The notes: generated by a model from the letters alone, not told the origin. A stretch of DNA of 61,623 nucleotides from Novispirillum itersonii (GCF_014205675.1 NZ_JACIIX010000019.1:1-61623); one strand, 5' to 3'. Shown: positions 34,126 through 43,436, counted from the first letter of the stretch. Made by a program: numbers and translations.

Positions 34126-34668
34126 ATGCGCAAGGTTCTTTATATTCTCGGCCAGCTGACCGATCAGGACGCCGAATGGCTGGCCCGCAACGGGCGGCGG
34201 CGGGAAGTTCCGGCCGGGGAAACCCTGATCCGGCAGGGTCAGCCGGTCTCGGCCATGTTCATCCTGCTGGACGGCCATATGGAGGTGCAGGTCAACGGCA
34301 TCGGCCGGGTGGCCCGTCTCGGCAGCGGTGAAATCGTCGGTGAAATGTCGTTTGTCGACAAGGCCCCGCCTGCCGCCTCGGTGCTGTCGCTGGAACACTG
34401 CGTGGTGCTGGAACTGGACAAGGCGGCGATTGAACGGCGGATTGCCGAGGATATGGGATTCGGCATGCGCTTCTACCGCGCCATTGCCTGCTTTCTGTCC
34501 GACCGCCTGCGCGCCACCGTCACCCGCCTTGGCTACGGCACGGCGCAGGATGATGATGCCGATCAGGGCCTTGCCGCCGATGAACTGGATGAGTCGGTTC
34601 TCGATACCGTTTCCCTCGCCGGGGACCGCTTCAACCGGATGCTGAAAATGCTGGGGGTCGGCTCCTGA
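34126..34668 (+). CDS. Cyclic-nucleotide-binding-domain protein without DNA-binding domain
   Basis: A single cNMP-binding fold (residues about 8-125), with FILLDGHMEVQV, GEIVGEMSFVDKAPPAASV as the phosphate-binding cassette, and helices after it. No helix-turn-helix follows, so unlike Crp it is not a transcription factor. The position between exporter genes suggests it senses a nucleotide and controls export, or acts as a structural adaptor. The conserved arginine of the phosphate cassette is replaced (PPAAS), so nucleotide binding may be altered. It starts 27 bp after ABC2. Its stop lies right where the giant exporter begins, with an out-of-frame join across GGGGG (34653-34657). Confidence 0.85.
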   Translation: MRKVLYILGQLTDQDAEWLARNGRRREVPAGETLIRQGQPVSAMFILLDGHMEVQVNGIGRVARLGSGEIVGEMSFVDKAPPAASVLSLEHCVVLELDKAAIERRIAEDMGFGMRFYRAIACFLSDRLRATVTRLGYGTAQDDDADQGLAADELDESVLDTVSLAGDRFNRMLKMLGVGS

Positions 34669-37600
34669 TCCGTACCCCGGTCCACCTCCAGAATGAACTG
34701 ACCGAATGCGCCCTGACGGCGCTGGCGATCCTGCTCGACCACTACGGCACCCCGGTGCCGCTGGAAACCCTGCGGCACCAGAGCGGACTGTGTCAGGACG
34801 GCACCACGGCGGTGGACCTGCTGCGGCTGGCCCGTCAGCACGGGCTGGAGGCCAAGGCCTACAGCCGGGATATTGACGGACTGGCGGCGCTGGGATTTCC
34901 CCTGATCGTCCAGACCGACTTCAACCACATGGTGGTGGTTGAGACGGTCAGTCCGGCCGGGATCCGGGTCAACGATCCGGCCAGCGGACCGGCGGTGCTG
35001 CCCCTGTCGGAGTTCTCCGAGCGCTTCACCGGCATTGTTATCGTCCTGCGCCCGGCGGCAGGGGCCGCCCCGCCGCGCCGCCGGAGCATCCCCCATTCCG
35101 GCATCCTCCGCCGGGCCGGGCAACGGATCCGGCGGAACTGGGGACCGCTGTGGCAGGCCCTGCCCCCGACGGTCCGGCATCGCCTGACCGCTGCCATCGG
35201 CGCAGCGGTTCTGCTGACCCTGCTGCCGGCCGGGCTGATCGCGACAGCCGGAACCGCTGCCGTCCCCACTTTCTGGGTCCTTGGCCTGTGTCTGGTCTGC
35301 CTGTGCGCCCGGACCCTGCTGCTGGCCCGGGCCGCCCCGGCAACCACCGCCGCCCTGCGGGACGCCGCCATCGCCACGCTGTGTCGGCAGCCGGGCCGGT
35401 ATTTCAGCATGCGCGGGCCGGACCGGCTGTTCGCGCAGATGAATGCCCTGATCTTTCCAGCGGAGTGTCTGGGCGGGAGAACCGGGGGGCGCGGGCTTGA
35501 CCTGCTCCTGATTCCCGCCTGTCTGTCCGCTGTCTGCCGGGGTGGTTCCCTGACCACAGCCGGTCTGGCCACCGCCCTGATTCTGCTGGCTGCCGCCCCG
35601 GTTGTGGTGGCCAGCCAGCACCGCACCGCCCGGTGGCGGAAGACCGACCCCCAGCCGCCCCGCCTGTCGGGGCTCGACGGTCTGGCCCTGACCCGGGATA
35701 CCGGCTGGGCTTTTTCCGGGCAAAGAGCCGCTCTGTGGGCCTCCCTGACCGGATCTGCCGCCCAAAGCCTGACCGACAGCCACCGGGCCGGTCTGTCTCT
35801 GCTCCGGATCACCGCCGGGTGCCTGCTGGCAATGGCGCTGACCGCTGTTCTTGGGGTTTCCAGCCTGCTGTCCCCCGTCGAGACCGGACTGATCCTGCTG
35901 ACCCAGACCCTTCTGTGGCGTCTGGCGGAGGTCCTGCCCGATCTGGTGGCCTTGCAGCGGACCGCCTCGACACTGGTCGACCTGCTGACCGGACCGCCGC
36001 CAGCCGCCCTCTCCAGCCCGCTCCGCTCTGTCCCGGGGACAGAGGCCCCGCCCCTTGCCATCGATGACCTGTCCTTCGGTTATCGCCCCCAGCACCCGCC
36101 GCTTCTGGCCGGTCTGTCCCTGACCCTGACCGCCGGGGAACAGGTCAGTCTGACCGGCCCCTCCGGTGCCGGAAAAAGCACACTGCTCCGCCTGATCGCC
36201 GGTCTGGACCAGCCATGGTCCGGCAGCCGGATTGCACCGGACCGGCTGGCCCTGCTGTCGGAGGAGGAAACCTTTCCTGCCGGATCCCTGCGCGACTGCC
36301 TGACCCTGTCCGGTGCAATCCCCGGCGATGATGAAGCCCTGAGACAGGTGCTGCGCCGGGCGGAGGCGTGGGATTTTGTGTTACCGCGTGGCGGCCTGTC
36401 GATGCCGGTCCCGGACGGAGCCACCTGCTTCAGCGGTGGCCAGCGGCGGCGGCTGACACTGGCCCGCGCCCTGCTGACCGCCCCCACCCTGCTGCTGATT
36501 GATGAGGCCTTCGACAGTCTGGATCCGGATCTCGAAGCCCGGATCCGCCACACCTTACGGCAGGACGGCATCACCCTGCTGACCGTGACCCAGCGCCCCG
36601 CCTCCCTCCGGTTGGGCGACCGGGCTGTGGTTCTGACCGCAGACGGCCTTACGGAATGGTCTGACACAGCAGGGCAGGACACTCTGGCCACTGTAGCGCC
36701 CCCGGATCCGGATGCTCCCCCAGTTTTCCCCCGACCGGAACACCGCCCCCTGCCCGCAGAAGACCTGACGGTGGTCCGGCAGACCGTTCAGGCCCTTGGC
36801 GGCACCCTCCCAGCCAGTGATTCGGGGGGGGATCCGGAAGGGGATCCGGGGCCGGTCAGCGGCGATCCGCTGCGGGCCACCCTGCACCAGAATAGTGTCC
36901 TTACCCGTCGGGTCCGCCTGCGCCCGCAGGACCGTCTGGACCATGCCGCAGAACCCCTGCTGATTCAGTGCGGGGGACGCTGGCGTTTTCTGTCAGCCCC
37001 GGAACGGGTTTCCCCGCCGCCTGCCCCGGAAGCCCTGAGCGTCTGCCGCCTGCATCACACAGCGCCGTCAACAACCGCCCCGCTCCGGTCGGCAGGGGTG
37101 CGGGGGCTGCTGCTGTGCCTGCCTGCCCTGCTGGCAGGCCTGTTGATCCAGACCGGAGCAGACGCCGGAGCCGGGCCGCTTCTGCTGCTGTCCGCCGCTG
37201 CCGCCGCGATGGTTCCTCTGGCGGTCTGGCTGCGCGGTGTGGCCGCCCGCAGCCAGATCCGCACCCATGCCACCCTGTGGAGCTGGCTGCTGTTTCTGCC
37301 CCTGACCGTCCTGCGACGCGGGCAGGCCGACCGCCTTGATGAAGTCCTGCCGCACTACCACGACCATACCCGCATCGGCGTCCCGGCGATCCTGACGCTT
37401 CCGCCGCTGCTGGTGCTTGCACTCACTGGCGTGTATGGCACTCCGGCTGCGCCGGGTCTCGCCGCTTTGGCTGGCCTGACGCTGGGGGCTGCGCTATGGG
37501 CATGGCGGCATACTCTGATCCGGTCTGAACAAAGGACCCGCATCCGGCGGAGTCTGGCCGCCACCGTGCGGACCCTGACCGGCCTGCGCCTGCTGGGCGT

Positions 37601-38624
37601 GGACCGGGCGGCCCTGAACCACTGGCATCAGCAGCAACAGCGGCTGGACCGGGCCAGACATCTGCCGGACCTGCTGGTGTCCCTGATGGATCTAAGTCCG
37701 GTCGGGGTCGGTTTGGCTGTGGCCTGTGGCCTGTGGCTTCCCCCGGACCTGCCCGCAACCGCCCTGCTGCCGGTGTTTCTACTGCTGTCTGCCCTGTCCG
37801 TTCACGGGGGCGGACTGGGGGCCGCCCTGCACCGACCGGCCCCCCTGTTTCCGGGAACAGACGGGGCTCCTCCGACGGCGCTGCCGCCGCCGCCTTTCAG
37901 CGACAGCCCGGTCACCCTGACCGCCGACAGTGTGGTCTATACCCTGCCCGGCGCGTCATCCCCCCTGATCGGGCCGTCCGCCTTTACGCTGACTCTGCGC
38001 CCCGGCACGGTAACAGCCCTGTGCGGTCCCTCCGGTTGCGGAAAAACCACCCTGACCCGGCTTCTGACCGGAATTCTCACCCCGGAGTCGGGATCCATCC
38101 GCCTGAACGGGATCCCGGTGACAGAAGCGTCACGGGCCGCCCTACAGGCCCGGATCGGCTGGCTGGAACAGGATGACAGCCTGCCGGTCGGCACCGTGCG
38201 CGCCCATGTCTCCGGCAACAGAGCCGCCACAGAGGCGGAATGCTGGCAGGCTTTGGAGGCGGTCGGCATGGCGGAGGCCGTGGCGGCCCTGCCGATGGGA
38301 TTGCAGGCGGTCATCAGCAGCCAGACCCTGCCCGCCGGACAGGTCCGTCTGCTGCATCTGGCCCGGGTGATGCTGACCCGTCCGGCGGTGCTGATTCTCG
38401 ACGAGGCCCTCAGCGGGCTGGAAACCGGCCGCCTGCCGGGCCTGCTGGCCATGATCCGTCAGTCCGGCTGCGCCTGTCTGCTGATCACCCACCGCCCCGA
38501 CATTCTGCCCCTGAACGATGCGGCGTGGGAAATCCACGATGGGCAGGTCAGGCCGGTCAACGGCGGCGGCCTTACTCCGTCAACACCGAATTCGGCAGCG
38601 CCGTATCCCGCCAGCGGCCATTGA
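34665..38624 (+). CDS. Giant fused C39-ABC-ABC exporter with no standard start codon
   Basis: Two complete half-exporters in one chain of about 1319 residues. A C39-like peptidase (Cys15 in LQNELTECAL, His88 in TDFNHMVV, Asp104 in VNDPASG) is followed by helices, ATPase 1 (GPSGAGKST, FSGGQRRR, LLLIDEAFDSLD), an ABC2-like linker, helices, and ATPase 2 (GPSGCGKTT, LPAGQVRLL, LILDEALSGLE). It looks like ABC1 plus ABC2 fused. ATPase 1 has Gln for the H-loop His (TVTQRP), and ATPase 2 has a degenerate signature. Homology begins at 34665-34668, yet no ATG, GTG or TTG precedes 34755 in frame. CTG 34665, 7 nt after GGGGG and overlapping the previous stop, is the best start. A start at GTG 34755 would destroy the peptidase. 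Confidence 0.8.
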   Translation: MIRTPVHLQNELTECALTALAILLDHYGTPVPLETLRHQSGLCQDGTTAVDLLRLARQHGLEAKAYSRDIDGLAALGFPLIVQTDFNHMVVVETVSPAGIRVNDPASGPAVLPLSEFSERFTGIVIVLRPAAGAAPPRRRSIPHSGILRRAGQRIRRNWGPLWQALPPTVRHRLTAAIGAAVLLTLLPAGLIATAGTAAVPTFWVLGLCLVCLCARTLLLARAAPATTAALRDAAIATLCRQPGRYFSMRGPDRLFAQMNALIFPAECLGGRTGGRGLDLLLIPACLSAVCRGGSLTTAGLATALILLAAAPVVVASQHRTARWRKTDPQPPRLSGLDGLALTRDTGWAFSGQRAALWASLTGSAAQSLTDSHRAGLSLLRITAGCLLAMALTAVLGVSSLLSPVETGLILLTQTLLWRLAEVLPDLVALQRTASTLVDLLTGPPPAALSSPLRSVPGTEAPPLAIDDLSFGYRPQHPPLLAGLSLTLTAGEQVSLTGPSGAGKSTLLRLIAGLDQPWSGSRIAPDRLALLSEEETFPAGSLRDCLTLSGAIPGDDEALRQVLRRAEAWDFVLPRGGLSMPVPDGATCFSGGQRRRLTLARALLTAPTLLLIDEAFDSLDPDLEARIRHTLRQDGITLLTVTQRPASLRLGDRAVVLTADGLTEWSDTAGQDTLATVAPPDPDAPPVFPRPEHRPLPAEDLTVVRQTVQALGGTLPASDSGGDPEGDPGPVSGDPLRATLHQNSVLTRRVRLRPQDRLDHAAEPLLIQCGGRWRFLSAPERVSPPPAPEALSVCRLHHTAPSTTAPLRSAGVRGLLLCLPALLAGLLIQTGADAGAGPLLLLSAAAAAMVPLAVWLRGVAARSQIRTHATLWSWLLFLPLTVLRRGQADRLDEVLPHYHDHTRIGVPAILTLPPLLVLALTGVYGTPAAPGLAALAGLTLGAALWAWRHTLIRSEQRTRIRRSLAATVRTLTGLRLLGVDRAALNHWHQQQQRLDRARHLPDLLVSLMDLSPVGVGLAVACGLWLPPDLPATALLPVFLLLSALSVHGGGLGAALHRPAPLFPGTDGAPPTALPPPPFSDSPVTLTADSVVYTLPGASSPLIGPSAFTLTLRPGTVTALCGPSGCGKTTLTRLLTGILTPESGSIRLNGIPVTEASRAALQARIGWLEQDDSLPVGTVRAHVSGNRAATEAECWQALEAVGMAEAVAALPMGLQAVISSQTLPAGQVRLLHLARVMLTRPAVLILDEALSGLETGRLPGLLAMIRQSGCACLLITHRPDILPLNDAAWEIHDGQVRPVNGGGLTPSTPNSAAPYPASGH

Positions 38625-39537
38625 CCGTCACCGTTTCCAGCTTGCGCAAGGTCATATCGCGCACCGTGCGGGCGGCAATCGTCAGCGGCCGTTCCGCCGA
38701 ATGGGCAAGGTGAATGGTGCGGGTGATCGACGGATAGCGGATCGGCGCGGTTTCCAGCCGGGCCCCGTGCATGCCGCTGCGGGCAATGCGTTCCGACAGC
38801 ACGGTGTATCCGGCTCCGGCAGAGACCAGCGCCTTGATGTGATCCAGCGCATCCATCTCGATCACCACATCCAGCGGCACCCCCATGCTGCGGGCTGTCG
38901 CTTCAACTTCCTCGCGCACCCCATGCGGGCGGCCCGGCAGGATCAGCGGCAGACCCTGCAATCCGGAAAACCGCACATGGTCCCCGCCGGTCTGTTCCCG
39001 CAGGCGGGCCAGCTGACGGTCATACTGCGGGGCGACCAGATGCAGGTCTTCCGTCGCCACCACCTGCACGGTCAGGCCGGGAATATCCTCGGCCCCGAAC
39101 ACCAGCGCCAGATCCACCTGCCCGGCCCGCAGCCATTCCAGCGTATGGCCGGACAGCCCTTCAATCACCCGCAGGCGGATATCCGGATATTCCTGCCGCA
39201 CCGCCAGCGCCAGCGGCACTGACAGCACCGGACCAAGGGAGGTCGGGATGCCGATGGTCACCGGGCCGGACGGCATGGTTTCCACACCCCGGATCTCTTC
39301 CCGCAGCGCATCGACCTGACGCAGCAGCAGGCGTGCCCGCTCCAGCAGCCGTTCCCCGGTTTCGGTCGGCACAACGCCGCGCGGCGTGCGCAGCACCAGT
39401 TCGCTGCCCAGCTCTTCTTCCAGTTTACGCAGATGCTGGCTGAGTGCGGGCTGAGCAACCCGCAGTGCCTCGGCGGCCCGTGTCAGCGACCCATGGTCCG
39501 CGATACCGACAAAGTACCGCAACTGCCGCAAGTCCAT
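38572..39537 (-). CDS. LysR-family transcriptional regulator, Nac-like
   Basis: The N-terminal winged helix-turn-helix (MDLRQLRYFVGIADHGSLT, AQPALSQHLRKLEEELG) is followed by a LysR substrate-binding domain (about 90-295). The opening sequence resembles the Nac/CbbR-like branch. The 321-residue length is normal. The start is ATG 39537; an upstream start at 39594 adds unrelated residues. Its 3' end overlaps the 3' end of the giant exporter by 53 bp, tail to tail, which is unusual. It has no divergent partner close by: the next gene upstream is 305 bp away in the opposite direction (39843) and is the most likely target. The ligand is unknown. Confidence 0.92.
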   Translation of the reverse strand: MDLRQLRYFVGIADHGSLTRAAEALRVAQPALSQHLRKLEEELGSELVLRTPRGVVPTETGERLLERARLLLRQVDALREEIRGVETMPSGPVTIGIPTSLGPVLSVPLALAVRQEYPDIRLRVIEGLSGHTLEWLRAGQVDLALVFGAEDIPGLTVQVVATEDLHLVAPQYDRQLARLREQTGGDHVRFSGLQGLPLILPGRPHGVREEVEATARSMGVPLDVVIEMDALDHIKALVSAGAGYTVLSERIARSGMHGARLETAPIRYPSITRTIHLAHSAERPLTIAARTVRDMTLRKLETVTVNGRWRDTALPNSVLTE

Positions 39538-39842
39538 TTTATTGTCCACCCGTGAGCATTCTTGGCCGCCCCTTCGCCATAGATCCCCTCCCACCGGACG
39601 GGCCTCTCTTTTGGCGTGGATTTTAAGCCGGTTATCCTTTCACCCTAAACCCCGGCGCAAGCGCTGGCAAAGCCCTTTGCGCTCCGGCGGGCATGAATTA
39701 TCATAATCGGCTGGAGTAAACCCGGAACACCGGCCCTTTCCGTCGCGGCACCCCACACCCTGCCCCCACTGACGGTTGAGGCCTGTCCGTTCCGGTTTGT
39801 CCATCGTCCCGGCATCCCCCCACCCGGAGCATTACGGAAACC
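39538..39842. other. Divergent non-coding region upstream of the LysR gene
   Basis: This 305-bp gap between lysR and the PEWE-repeat gene holds no plausible gene. It contains a short AT-rich dyad ATGAATTATCAT near 39693 and several T-N11-A type spacings that could bind a LysR protein. No operator can be assigned with confidence. Confidence 0.45.
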
Positions 39843-40835
39843 ATGGCAACCCCTCCCCGGCAGAAGGCCGGCAGTCAGCCAAAAGGGCTTTTCACCTCTC
39901 TGAAGAGCATGTTCGGTCTGGACAGCCCGCCGCCCCCGCAACCCCCGAAACCCGTTGTGCGCATCCACAAGGCCGACGGTGAAGAAGAGCATTGGGTCCC
40001 GCTGTCCCTCGACGAAGTTCTGGAACGGAAACCCGATGCCGAAATCCACCTGATCACCCTGCGGCAATTCCGTGTCGCGGTCGGTGACATGTGGCCGCGC
40101 ATCTCCAACAAGGCCATTCTGCTGGCCGATGCCACTTTGCGGCAGGTGGCGGGATCCGGCTGTATCATGAAGCAGTCGCAGGAAGAGAACTTCCTGCTGT
40201 CCTTCCCCAAACTGCAACCGGTTGAAGGCCGCCGCCGGGCCACCGCTGCCGCCATCGCCCTCGGACAGAAGCTGGTCGGGGCCAAATTCAAGATCACCGG
40301 CACCGATGACACGGATCCGGCGATCTGCATGGCCTCCGTCCGCGCCGGGGATCTGGCCGGGGCCGATGGCCGCCTGAACTTTGATCTGGTCGAAGCCGCC
40401 GCCGCCCTGTCGCGCCCGGTGGGAGATCCGATTCCGCAGTCCGGTGAAACCGGCGGCACCGTCTCGGCCGGATCCGGCCTGACTGATGCCGTCCGCCTGC
40501 ACGGGCAGGAAGAGACCGGGCCGGAGTGGGAGAAAATCCAGCGACAGCGTCAGGCCGCCGGAGGCGACGACACCCCGGAGAACACAGACCCGGCCAGAAA
40601 GCCGGAAGAGATGCCGGAATGGGAGCGTCTGCGCTGGGAACGGATGAAGGCCGGACAGACCAAAGCCGACGGATCCTCTCCCGCAACCGGCAAGGCCGAG
40701 GATATGCCGGAGTGGGAAAAAATCCAGCGGGCCCGCAAGCCGCAGGAAATGTCACTGGAACTGGTGCTGATGCAGAAAGAACGGCTGAACAAAGCCAAAT
40801 CCGAGCCGGAATGGGTGCCGATCCAGAAGAAGTGA
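39843..40835 (+). CDS. Unknown protein with four PEWE-type C-terminal repeats
   Basis: I do not recognise this family with confidence. Residues about 38-185 form a globular domain containing FLLSFPKLQPVEGRRRATAA, which faintly recalls a degenerate GGDEF fold without catalytic residues. The rest is charged and probably disordered, with four spaced copies of a short motif: PEWEKIQRQR, PEWERLRWER, PEWEKIQRAR and PEWVPIQKK. An N-terminal basic, Pro-rich segment precedes the domain; no signal peptide or membrane helix is seen. A cytosolic adaptor with tryptophan-based binding motifs is plausible. It stands alone, with a strong terminator at 40864-40898, just upstream of the response-regulator genes. 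Confidence 0.8.
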   Translation: MATPPRQKAGSQPKGLFTSLKSMFGLDSPPPPQPPKPVVRIHKADGEEEHWVPLSLDEVLERKPDAEIHLITLRQFRVAVGDMWPRISNKAILLADATLRQVAGSGCIMKQSQEENFLLSFPKLQPVEGRRRATAAAIALGQKLVGAKFKITGTDDTDPAICMASVRAGDLAGADGRLNFDLVEAAAALSRPVGDPIPQSGETGGTVSAGSGLTDAVRLHGQEETGPEWEKIQRQRQAAGGDDTPENTDPARKPEEMPEWERLRWERMKAGQTKADGSSPATGKAEDMPEWEKIQRARKPQEMSLELVLMQKERLNKAKSEPEWVPIQKK

Positions 40836-40863
40836 GCACCCTCCCTTTATCATAAGACCAACC

Positions 40864-40898
40864 AAAGGATATCCCCGCCATGCGCGGGGATATCCTTT
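40864..40898 (+). terminator. Strong hairpin terminator
   Basis: A perfect 15-bp stem (AAAGGATATCCCCGC at 40864-40878 and its complement at 40884-40898) surrounds a 5-nt loop and ends in TTTTG. It lies 29 bp after the PEWE-repeat gene. Confidence 0.85.
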
Positions 40899-41065
40899 TG
40901 AAAGGCCCGGCATAGTCTCTCCGGCCCATAGATTTTTCACCCCCGCAGGGTACTCTTGAATACAGGGTGGAGAACAGGTTGACCCAACCTGTCGTTGAAA
41001 CCCGGACGGAGTAAAGCTGCCCGCAGCATCACCCCCGCCCGGGGTTGTGTGAGGGAGCAGACGCC

Positions 41066-41656
41066 ATGACCCACAGAGTGCTGTTCGTCGATGACGAAAA
41101 GAATGTCCTCTCAGCCCTGCGCCGGACATTCCACTCCGACTTTCTGGTTGAAACCGCCGGAAATGCCCCGGAAGCCCTGAAGAAATTCATGGCGGGGGAA
41201 GTCTTCGCCGTCACCATCACCGACATGGACATGCCCGGCGTCACCGGCCGCCAGCTGGTGCAGCAGATCCGCCGGATTGCCCCGTGGACGGCCCGGATCA
41301 TCCTGACCGGCAAGCCCAGCATCGACACCGCCACCGAGATGCTCGCCAATGACGAGATCTACCGCTACCTGCTGAAGCCGAGTTCTCCGGAGAAACTGCG
41401 GGAGGCGATTCAGGAAGGCATCCAGTGGCACATCGCCAAGGTCGAGGAACTGGGCGGCATCAATCCGGGGATCATCCTCAGCTCCGTCCGCGACCTTATG
41501 CCGGGTGACGAGATCACCGCCGATGTGGTCAGCACCCAGGGCAACGTTCTGGTCCGGCGCGGCAGTATCGCCGACGCCGCCACCATTGACGCCCTGCGGC
41601 GTCTGGAAGAAGCCGGACGCCTGATCACCCGGGTTCCGGTCCGCCGGTTCAGCTGA
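41066..41656 (+). CDS. Response regulator with receiver domain and short C-terminal domain
   Basis: The receiver domain spans residues 1-120: Asp9-Asp10 in LFVDDEKN, phospho-acceptor Asp53 in ITDMDMPG, a threonine in ILTGKPS and the lysine in YLLKPSSP. The remaining 75 residues (GDEITADVVSTQGNVLVRRG) match the short PilZ-like/HD-linked segment found in RpfG-type regulators but carry no catalytic domain. GAGGGAG lies 8 nt before ATG 41066. It lies 34 bp upstream of a PAS histidine kinase and in line with a receiver-HDOD gene, so the three form a signalling operon. The output is probably protein-protein rather than DNA binding. Confidence 0.9.
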   Translation: MTHRVLFVDDEKNVLSALRRTFHSDFLVETAGNAPEALKKFMAGEVFAVTITDMDMPGVTGRQLVQQIRRIAPWTARIILTGKPSIDTATEMLANDEIYRYLLKPSSPEKLREAIQEGIQWHIAKVEELGGINPGIILSSVRDLMPGDEITADVVSTQGNVLVRRGSIADAATIDALRRLEEAGRLITRVPVRRFS

Positions 41657-41690
41657 AGCGGTCCTTATCCTGCTGTCGGGAGGCCCCATT

Positions 41691-43436
41691 ATGGAAGCAG
41701 CCGCCATCCTCATCTTCATCGTGGGTGTCAGTGCCGTCGCAGCGGTTCTGGGGCGGATCGCTCTGCGGGCCACCCGTCAGAAGCAGCAGCAGGACCGGCT
41801 TATCGACCGCCTGGAAGACTGCCTGACGCTGGCTACCGACTGGGTGTGGGAATGCGATACCGAAGGGCGGTTCACCTACTTCTCCCAGCAGATTGAAACC
41901 ATCATGGGGCTGCCTGCCAACAGCCTGATTGGCAAGACCCGGCGGGAAATCGCCGGAACCCCGTCGAGCATGGCCACTGTGGAAAAGGTTGATGCGGCGA
42001 TGAAAGCACGGGCGGCGTTCTCCGATATCACCTATTCCGCCCTGCTACCGGACGGCACCCTGCGCCATATGCGGATCAGCGGCAAACCGATCTATCAGCA
42101 CGGCCAGTTCATCGGCTACCGCGGCATCGGATCCGACGTCACCCAGCAGGTGAATGAACGTGAGGCCGCCCAGTCAGCGGAAGTGCGCCTGCGGATCGCC
42201 ATTGAAGGTATCCCGGAAGGCTTTGCCCTGTGTTCCATCGCCGGGATTGTCACCATGCGCAACCGCCGTCTCGGCAAGATGGTCGAGCGGGCGGGCGGGC
42301 ATATCGACAGTGAACCGACCCTGCGCAGCATCCTGACCAGCTGCGCCGAAGATCCGCAGGCGATCCATGACTATCTGGATGCCTGGTATACCCGTGTTGC
42401 CAAGCCGATGGAGTTCCGCTGCCGGACCGGCCTGATTTACGTCGCCCGCACCCAGATTTCCCCGGACAACAGCATCCTGCTGACCCTTGGGGATGTCAGC
42501 GAACAGCGGCGGGCGCAGGACGCGGAAAAACGGCTGGAAGAAGAACGGCGGCAGGCGCAGAAGCTGGAGGCCATCGGCACTCTGGCCGGTGGCATTGCCC
42601 ACGAAATCAATACACCGATCCAGTACATCGGCGACAATGTCCGCTTTGTTGCTTCCCTGCTGCCGGATCTGCTCCGGCTGGCGGAGGAGATCCGGGCGGC
42701 GCAGGACAGTCCGTCTCCGGAAAGCGCCTGGGGTACCATCTCCGGCATCGTTAACGGCATGGATCTGGACTTTGTCCGCGAGGAAGCCCCGCTGGCACTG
42801 GAACAGACGCTGGAGGGCATTTCCTCCGTCAGCCGGATCGTTCTGGCGATGAAGGAATTCTCCCACCCGTCCCTGAAGGACCCGGTGCCGTTCGACCTGA
42901 ACCGGAACATCGAGAACACCGTCACCATCTCCCGCAATGAATGGAAGATCGTCGCTACCGTTGACCTTGACCTCGACCCGGCAATGCCGCCGGTGACCGG
43001 GCTGCCCGGCGACCTCAATCAGGTGTTCCTCAACATGGTGGTCAATGCCGCCCATGCGATTGAGGACGCCCACAAGCCGGATATCGGCGTCATCCGCATC
43101 CGCACCCGCCGGACCGATGATCTGGTCACAGTATCGATTGCAGACACCGGCTGCGGGATCCCGGAAGAGAACCTGTCGAAGATCTTCGAGCCGTTCTTCA
43201 CCACCAAGGATGTCGGCCGGGGATCCGGTCAGGGGCTGGCCATCGCCCACGACATCGTCACCCGCAAGCATGGCGGACGGATCGCCGTCGACAGCATCCC
43301 CGGTGAAGGCACCACATTCACCATCACCATCCCGCTGGACTGCAGCACCCTGCCCCAGTATCAGGCACAGAACGACACCGCCCCCGGCCCTGTGGCCGAA
43401 AAAGGAATCGGCTCTGTGGTACAGGTGTCATCATGA
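41691..43436 (+). CDS. Membrane PAS-sensor histidine kinase
   Basis: One N-terminal membrane helix ([18 protein letters not shown]) anchors the protein. A PAS domain (about 40-160, [16 protein letters not shown]) and a second PAS-like domain (about 165-280) sense an unknown signal. The dimerisation helix carries phospho-acceptor His304 in [13 protein letters not shown]. The ATPase domain has the N-box [11 protein letters not shown]1 DTGCGIP, F-box FEPFFTTK and G2 [10 protein letters not shown], all intact. The HEINTP form is typical of kinases that pair with stand-alone receivers. Its stop overlaps the start of the receiver-HDOD gene (ATGA), and a response regulator precedes it, so it has two likely partners. 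Confidence 0.93.
   Translation: MEAAAILIFIVGVSAVAAVLGRIALRATRQKQQQDRLIDRLEDCLTLATDWVWECDTEGRFTYFSQQIETIMGLPANSLIGKTRREIAGTPSSMATVEKVDAAMKARAAFSDITYSALLPDGTLRHMRISGKPIYQHGQFIGYRGIGSDVTQQVNEREAAQSAEVRLRIAIEGIPEGFALCSIAGIVTMRNRRLGKMVERAGGHIDSEPTLRSILTSCAEDPQAIHDYLDAWYTRVAKPMEFRCRTGLIYVARTQISPDNSILLTLGDVSEQRRAQDAEKRLEEERRQAQKLEAIGTLAGGIAHEINTPIQYIGDNVRFVASLLPDLLRLAEEIRAAQDSPSPESAWGTISGIVNGMDLDFVREEAPLALEQTLEGISSVSRIVLAMKEFSHPSLKDPVPFDLNRNIENTVTISRNEWKIVATVDLDLDPAMPPVTGLPGDLNQVFLNMVVNAAHAIEDAHKPDIGVIRIRTRRTDDLVTVSIADTGCGIPEENLSKIFEPFFTTKDVGRGSGQGLAIAHDIVTRKHGGRIAVDSIPGEGTTFTITIPLDCSTLPQYQAQNDTAPGPVAEKGIGSVVQVSS

Noticed and set aside
39843-40835. Possible precursor peptide for the NHLM exporters
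   Set aside because: At 330 residues it is far too long, has no leader-like start and no double-glycine cleavage site.
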